From Desulfobulbaceae bacterium UBA5628 (GTDB lineage: Bacteria; Desulfobacterota; Desulfobulbia; Desulfobulbales; Desulfurivibrionaceae): a DNA stretch of 8,929 nt. The stretch covers positions 1 through 8,929 of the forward strand of contig DIKC01000091.1 of assembly GCA_002421565.1 (NCBI GenBank). The letters are read 5' to 3'. The notes under the pieces were generated by a model that was given only the letters and a program-made list of their open reading frames with translations, was not told the DNA's origin and searched no databases. Shown here piece after piece: positions 6,549 to 8,929 of this stretch (its first letter is position 1; each line of letters begins with the position of its first letter). Position numbers and translations under genes: made by a program.

Positions 6549-7532
6549 ATGAAACTTCCCCCTCTTACCATCGGCCGTTTTACGGCCCCGGTTCCCCTGG
6601 TTCAGGGCGGCATGTCGATTCGGGTTTCGACTTCGGCCCTGGCGGTGCCGGTGGCCGAGTGCGGCGGGATCGGCACCATCGGCGGCTCCGGCGTGCCGGT
6701 GGAGGAGTTGCAGGCCGATATCAGGCGGGCCAAGAGCCTTACCAAGGGGGTGATCGCGGTCAACATCATGTTCGCGATGAAGAATTTTTACAACCTGGTA
6801 ATGGGATCCATTGAGGCGGGCGTGGACATGATCGTTACCGGGGCCGGTTTTTCCCGGGACATCTTCAAGATCGGCCAGGATACCAACACCCCCATCGTCT
6901 CCATCGTCTCCTCGCCTTCCTTTGCTCGCCTGGCCGAAAAACTGGGCGCCGCCGCGATCGTGGTCGAGGCCAAGGAAGCGGGTGGTCATCTGGGAACCGA
7001 TGTCGCCCTCCGCGACCTTTTTCCGGAGATTCGCAAGGTGGTGAAGAAGGTGCCCCTGATTGCGGCCGGCGGGATCACCAACGGCTTTGATATGGCCGAA
7101 ATGATGGATAAATACGGGGCCGATGGGGTGCAGATCGCGACCCGTTTCGTGCTGACCAAGGAGTGTTCGGTGGATGATCGCTTTAAGCAGGCGATGTTGC
7201 AAGCGGCCCCCAAGGATGTCACCCTGATCCGCTCCCCGGTGGGACTGCCCGGCCGCGCCTTGTCCACCCCCTTTGTCCAGCGGATGGCCGCTAAAGTGGA
7301 GATGAAGGCCAAGGAGTGCCGTTGGCAGTGTCTGAAGAAATGCGACCATTTTTACTGCATTAGCGATCGGTTGCAGAAGGCGTGCGCGGGCGATCTTGAG
7401 GACGGCCTCTTCTTTACCGGGGAAAATGTCTGGAAAATGAAGGAAATTCTCACGGTGCGGGAGGTCTTCGAGCAGTTTGTCAGCCAGGCGGAATCGGTTT
7501 ATAAGGAGCCGGCGCCGCTGCCGGTACGTTGA
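6549..7532 (+). CDS. Nitronate monooxygenase / 2-nitropropane dioxygenase-family flavoprotein
   Basis: A 327-residue FMN-dependent TIM-barrel protein of the NPD family, which includes nitronate monooxygenases and the enoyl-ACP reductase FabK; the substrate cannot be told from sequence. Family marks are PLVQGGMS (16-23), GGIGTIGGSG (39-48), VTGAG (96-100), EAGGHLG (143-149) with the conserved His147, AAGGITNG (172-179) for FMN phosphate, and GVQIATRF (193-200). The C-terminal part has a cluster of cysteines at 257, 261, 265, 270 and 279 (ECRWQCLKKCDHFYC region), present in some relatives as I recall and suggestive of a metal site or disulphides. AGGAG (6532-6536) lies 12 bases before the ATG at 6549 and only 3 before an alternative TTG at 6540 (three residues longer), so the start is not fully certain. 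No signal peptide. pcnB follows 79 bases downstream on the same strand. Confidence 0.9.
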   Translation: MKLPPLTIGRFTAPVPLVQGGMSIRVSTSALAVPVAECGGIGTIGGSGVPVEELQADIRRAKSLTKGVIAVNIMFAMKNFYNLVMGSIEAGVDMIVTGAGFSRDIFKIGQDTNTPIVSIVSSPSFARLAEKLGAAAIVVEAKEAGGHLGTDVALRDLFPEIRKVVKKVPLIAAGGITNGFDMAEMMDKYGADGVQIATRFVLTKECSVDDRFKQAMLQAAPKDVTLIRSPVGLPGRALSTPFVQRMAAKVEMKAKECRWQCLKKCDHFYCISDRLQKACAGDLEDGLFFTGENVWKMKEILTVREVFEQFVSQAESVYKEPAPLPVR

Positions 7533-7573
7533 GGTTGCCCTTGCCGCCCGTCCTGTTTTTCTTCCCGCCGATC

Positions 7574-7590
7574 ACCGGCCGCTTGCCGGT
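7574..7590 (+). other. Short hairpin between the flavoprotein gene and pcnB
   Basis: ACCGGC (7574-7579) and GCCGGT (7585-7590) form a perfect 6-bp stem with a 5-base loop, 21 bases before the pcnB ATG. No T-run follows, so it is not a standard intrinsic terminator. It could affect pcnB translation or be incidental in GC-rich DNA. Confidence 0.35.
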
Positions 7591-7611
7591 TCCCGGCCAC
7601 CATTTTCGCCC

Positions 7612-8929
7612 ATGACCGATTCCGATTATCCCCAGCCCCGGATCATTCCCCGGCCTGAACATGCCATTTCCCGGGCCAATATCGATCGCGAGGCGCTCAA
7701 GGTCATGTACCGTCTGCGGGACGAGGGTTTTCTCGCCTATCTGGTGGGAGGCGGGGTGCGCGATCTGCTCCAGGGCAAGACCCCCAAGGATTTCGACATC
7801 AGCACCAACGCCAAGCCCGGCGAATTGCGGAAAATTTTTCGCAACAGCCGGATTATCGGCCGCCGTTTTCGGCTGGTGCAGGTTTTTTATCACGGCGGCA
7901 AGATCATTGAGGTTTCCACCTTCCGTTGCCGCAGCGAATTTGAGGAAAACGGCAACGGCGACGTGGAAACCCTGGCCGCCGACAACACCTTCGGCAACCC
8001 GGCCGAGGACGCCTTTCGCCGCGATCTCACCATCAACGCCCTCTTTTACGAGATCGAAAATTTTACGATCATCGACTACGTCGGCGGCATGGAGGATATT
8101 CAAAACCGGGTGGTGCGGATGGTGGGGGACCCGGAACGGCGGGTGATCCGGGATCCGGTGCGGATGATGCGGGCGATTCGCCATGCCGCCCGCAGCAATT
8201 TCACCATCGAGCCGCTTACCTGGCGGGCGATCCGACGGCATGCCGACAAACTTGCTCTCTGCCCCGATTCCCGGCTCCGGGACGAGTTGTTCAAGGACCT
8301 GCGGGCCGGGGCCAGCCGAGCCTGGGCGGAACTGGCCCTGGCGGGCGGGGTTCTCCTGGAATTGCTTCCATTTTACCGGGGCATTCTCCCCGATCCCGAC
8401 CCGGCCGACTTGGCGCAACAGCAGGTGACGGCCGCCACCCCGGCGGTGAGCCTGCTTTTCAAGCTGCTGGCCTTGATCGATCGGCTGGCTGCGGAAGAGC
8501 GTCAACTTGGAGAAGAGGCGTTGCTCGCCATGCTGCTCCTGCCCTGGGCCGACAGCCGCTTCGGGCTGCTGGCCCAGCAGTTGGATCGGGCCGAGGCCTA
8601 TCAGTTGTCCCGCTCCCTGCGGGCCGAACTGGATGAAATCCTGCAGCCGCTCAATATCAAACGGGGAAGCAAGGAAGGAGTGACCCAGCTCTTGGCCTGT
8701 CTGCCCATCTTCCTGCGTCATCAGGGCGATGAGCATTGGCCCAAATCATTGCGCAGCAAGGGTTATTTTGCCGCCGGCCTGGCCTTTTTCAATCTTTATC
8801 AGGCCGCCCTGGCCGATGAGGCGGTGGCGGTCAGGGATCTGGGGGAAAAGGCGCTCGCCCCGGTGGCAGCGCCAGTTGCCGGGGAAAGACCGGAAAGCGG
8901 CGGTCGGCGGCGGCCGCGTTCCGGCAACG
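7612..8929 (+). CDS. pcnB: Poly(A) polymerase I-type nucleotidyltransferase, 3' truncated by window
   Basis: Class II nucleotidyltransferase that adds 3' poly(A) tails to RNA and promotes its decay. The frame stays open for 439 codons to the right edge, so the C-terminus is missing. The N-terminal IPRPEHAISR (12-21) is the PcnB-type start. The catalytic head has LVGGGVRD (44-51) and the metal-binding Asp60 and Asp62 in KDFDIS. The IIGRRFRLV motif (81-89) distinguishes bacterial poly(A) polymerases from CCA-adding enzymes. IIEVSTFR (98-105), RRDLTINALFY (136-146) and RDPVRMMRAIRHAAR (180-194) follow, then a helical body. The last visible residues turn Arg-rich (GRRRPRS), like the basic tail of E. 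coli PcnB. No clear ribosome-binding site precedes the ATG, but the conserved N-terminus supports it. The gene may be cotranscribed with the flavoprotein gene; no convincing promoter is seen in the 79-base gap. Confidence 0.94.
   Translation, partial: MTDSDYPQPRIIPRPEHAISRANIDREALKVMYRLRDEGFLAYLVGGGVRDLLQGKTPKDFDISTNAKPGELRKIFRNSRIIGRRFRLVQVFYHGGKIIEVSTFRCRSEFEENGNGDVETLAADNTFGNPAEDAFRRDLTINALFYEIENFTIIDYVGGMEDIQNRVVRMVGDPERRVIRDPVRMMRAIRHAARSNFTIEPLTWRAIRRHADKLALCPDSRLRDELFKDLRAGASRAWAELALAGGVLLELLPFYRGILPDPDPADLAQQQVTAATPAVSLLFKLLALIDRLAAEERQLGEEALLAMLLLPWADSRFGLLAQQLDRAEAYQLSRSLRAELDEILQPLNIKRGSKEGVTQLLACLPIFLRHQGDEHWPKSLRSKGYFAAGLAFFNLYQAALADEAVAVRDLGEKALAPVAAPVAGERPESGGRRRPRSGN

Noticed and set aside
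7480..8736. A 418-codon minus-strand open frame
   Set aside because: It lies antisense to pcnB, whose motifs are clear across the same span; its composition (Gly, Pro, His, Gln rich) is shadow-like.

Overview
This is an ordinary bacterial chromosomal segment of fairly high GC content, packed with housekeeping genes. I see no mobile element, CRISPR array, tRNA or rRNA. The protein flavour and gene order suggest a member of the Desulfobacterota (former Deltaproteobacteria, perhaps near Desulfobulbia/Desulfurivibrio). The basis is an rpsA-sppA-ihfB block, a guaB-guaA pair and a response-regulator/GGDEF fusion protein. That placement is inference from memory, not from a database search.

Layout from left to right. 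On the minus strand, guaB (IMP dehydrogenase) is followed 2 bases later by the first 22 codons of guaA (GMP synthase), which runs off the left edge; together they convert IMP to GMP. A 180-base divergent promoter region separates guaB from a plus-strand YciO/TsaC-family gene of the Sua5-YrdC superfamily. That gene ends in a compact intrinsic terminator whose hairpin contains its stop codon and whose T-run contains the stop codon of the convergent ihfB/HU-type gene. Next comes a minus-strand block, transcribed rpsA (six-domain ribosomal protein S1), then sppA (membrane signal peptide peptidase), then the ihfB-like DNA-bending protein gene. Upstream of rpsA on the same strand is a REC-GGDEF response regulator that probably makes cyclic di-GMP.

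A 205-base intergenic region with promoters facing both ways separates that regulator from two plus-strand genes. These are a nitronate monooxygenase/2-nitropropane dioxygenase-family flavoprotein with an unusual C-terminal cysteine cluster, and a PcnB-type poly(A) polymerase that is open at the right edge (439 codons visible).

Themes are GTP synthesis, translation and RNA metabolism (S1, PcnB, a YrdC-fold protein), envelope proteolysis and c-di-GMP signalling. I found no convincing new multi-gene system. The points most worth a second look are the mixed active-site signature of the YciO/TsaC-like protein, the cysteine cluster of the flavoprotein, the apparently missing inhibitory site of the GGDEF protein, and several compact regulatory arrangements between genes. 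Long open frames antisense to guaB, rpsA, the GGDEF gene and pcnB were judged to be shadows of GC-rich coding sequence.
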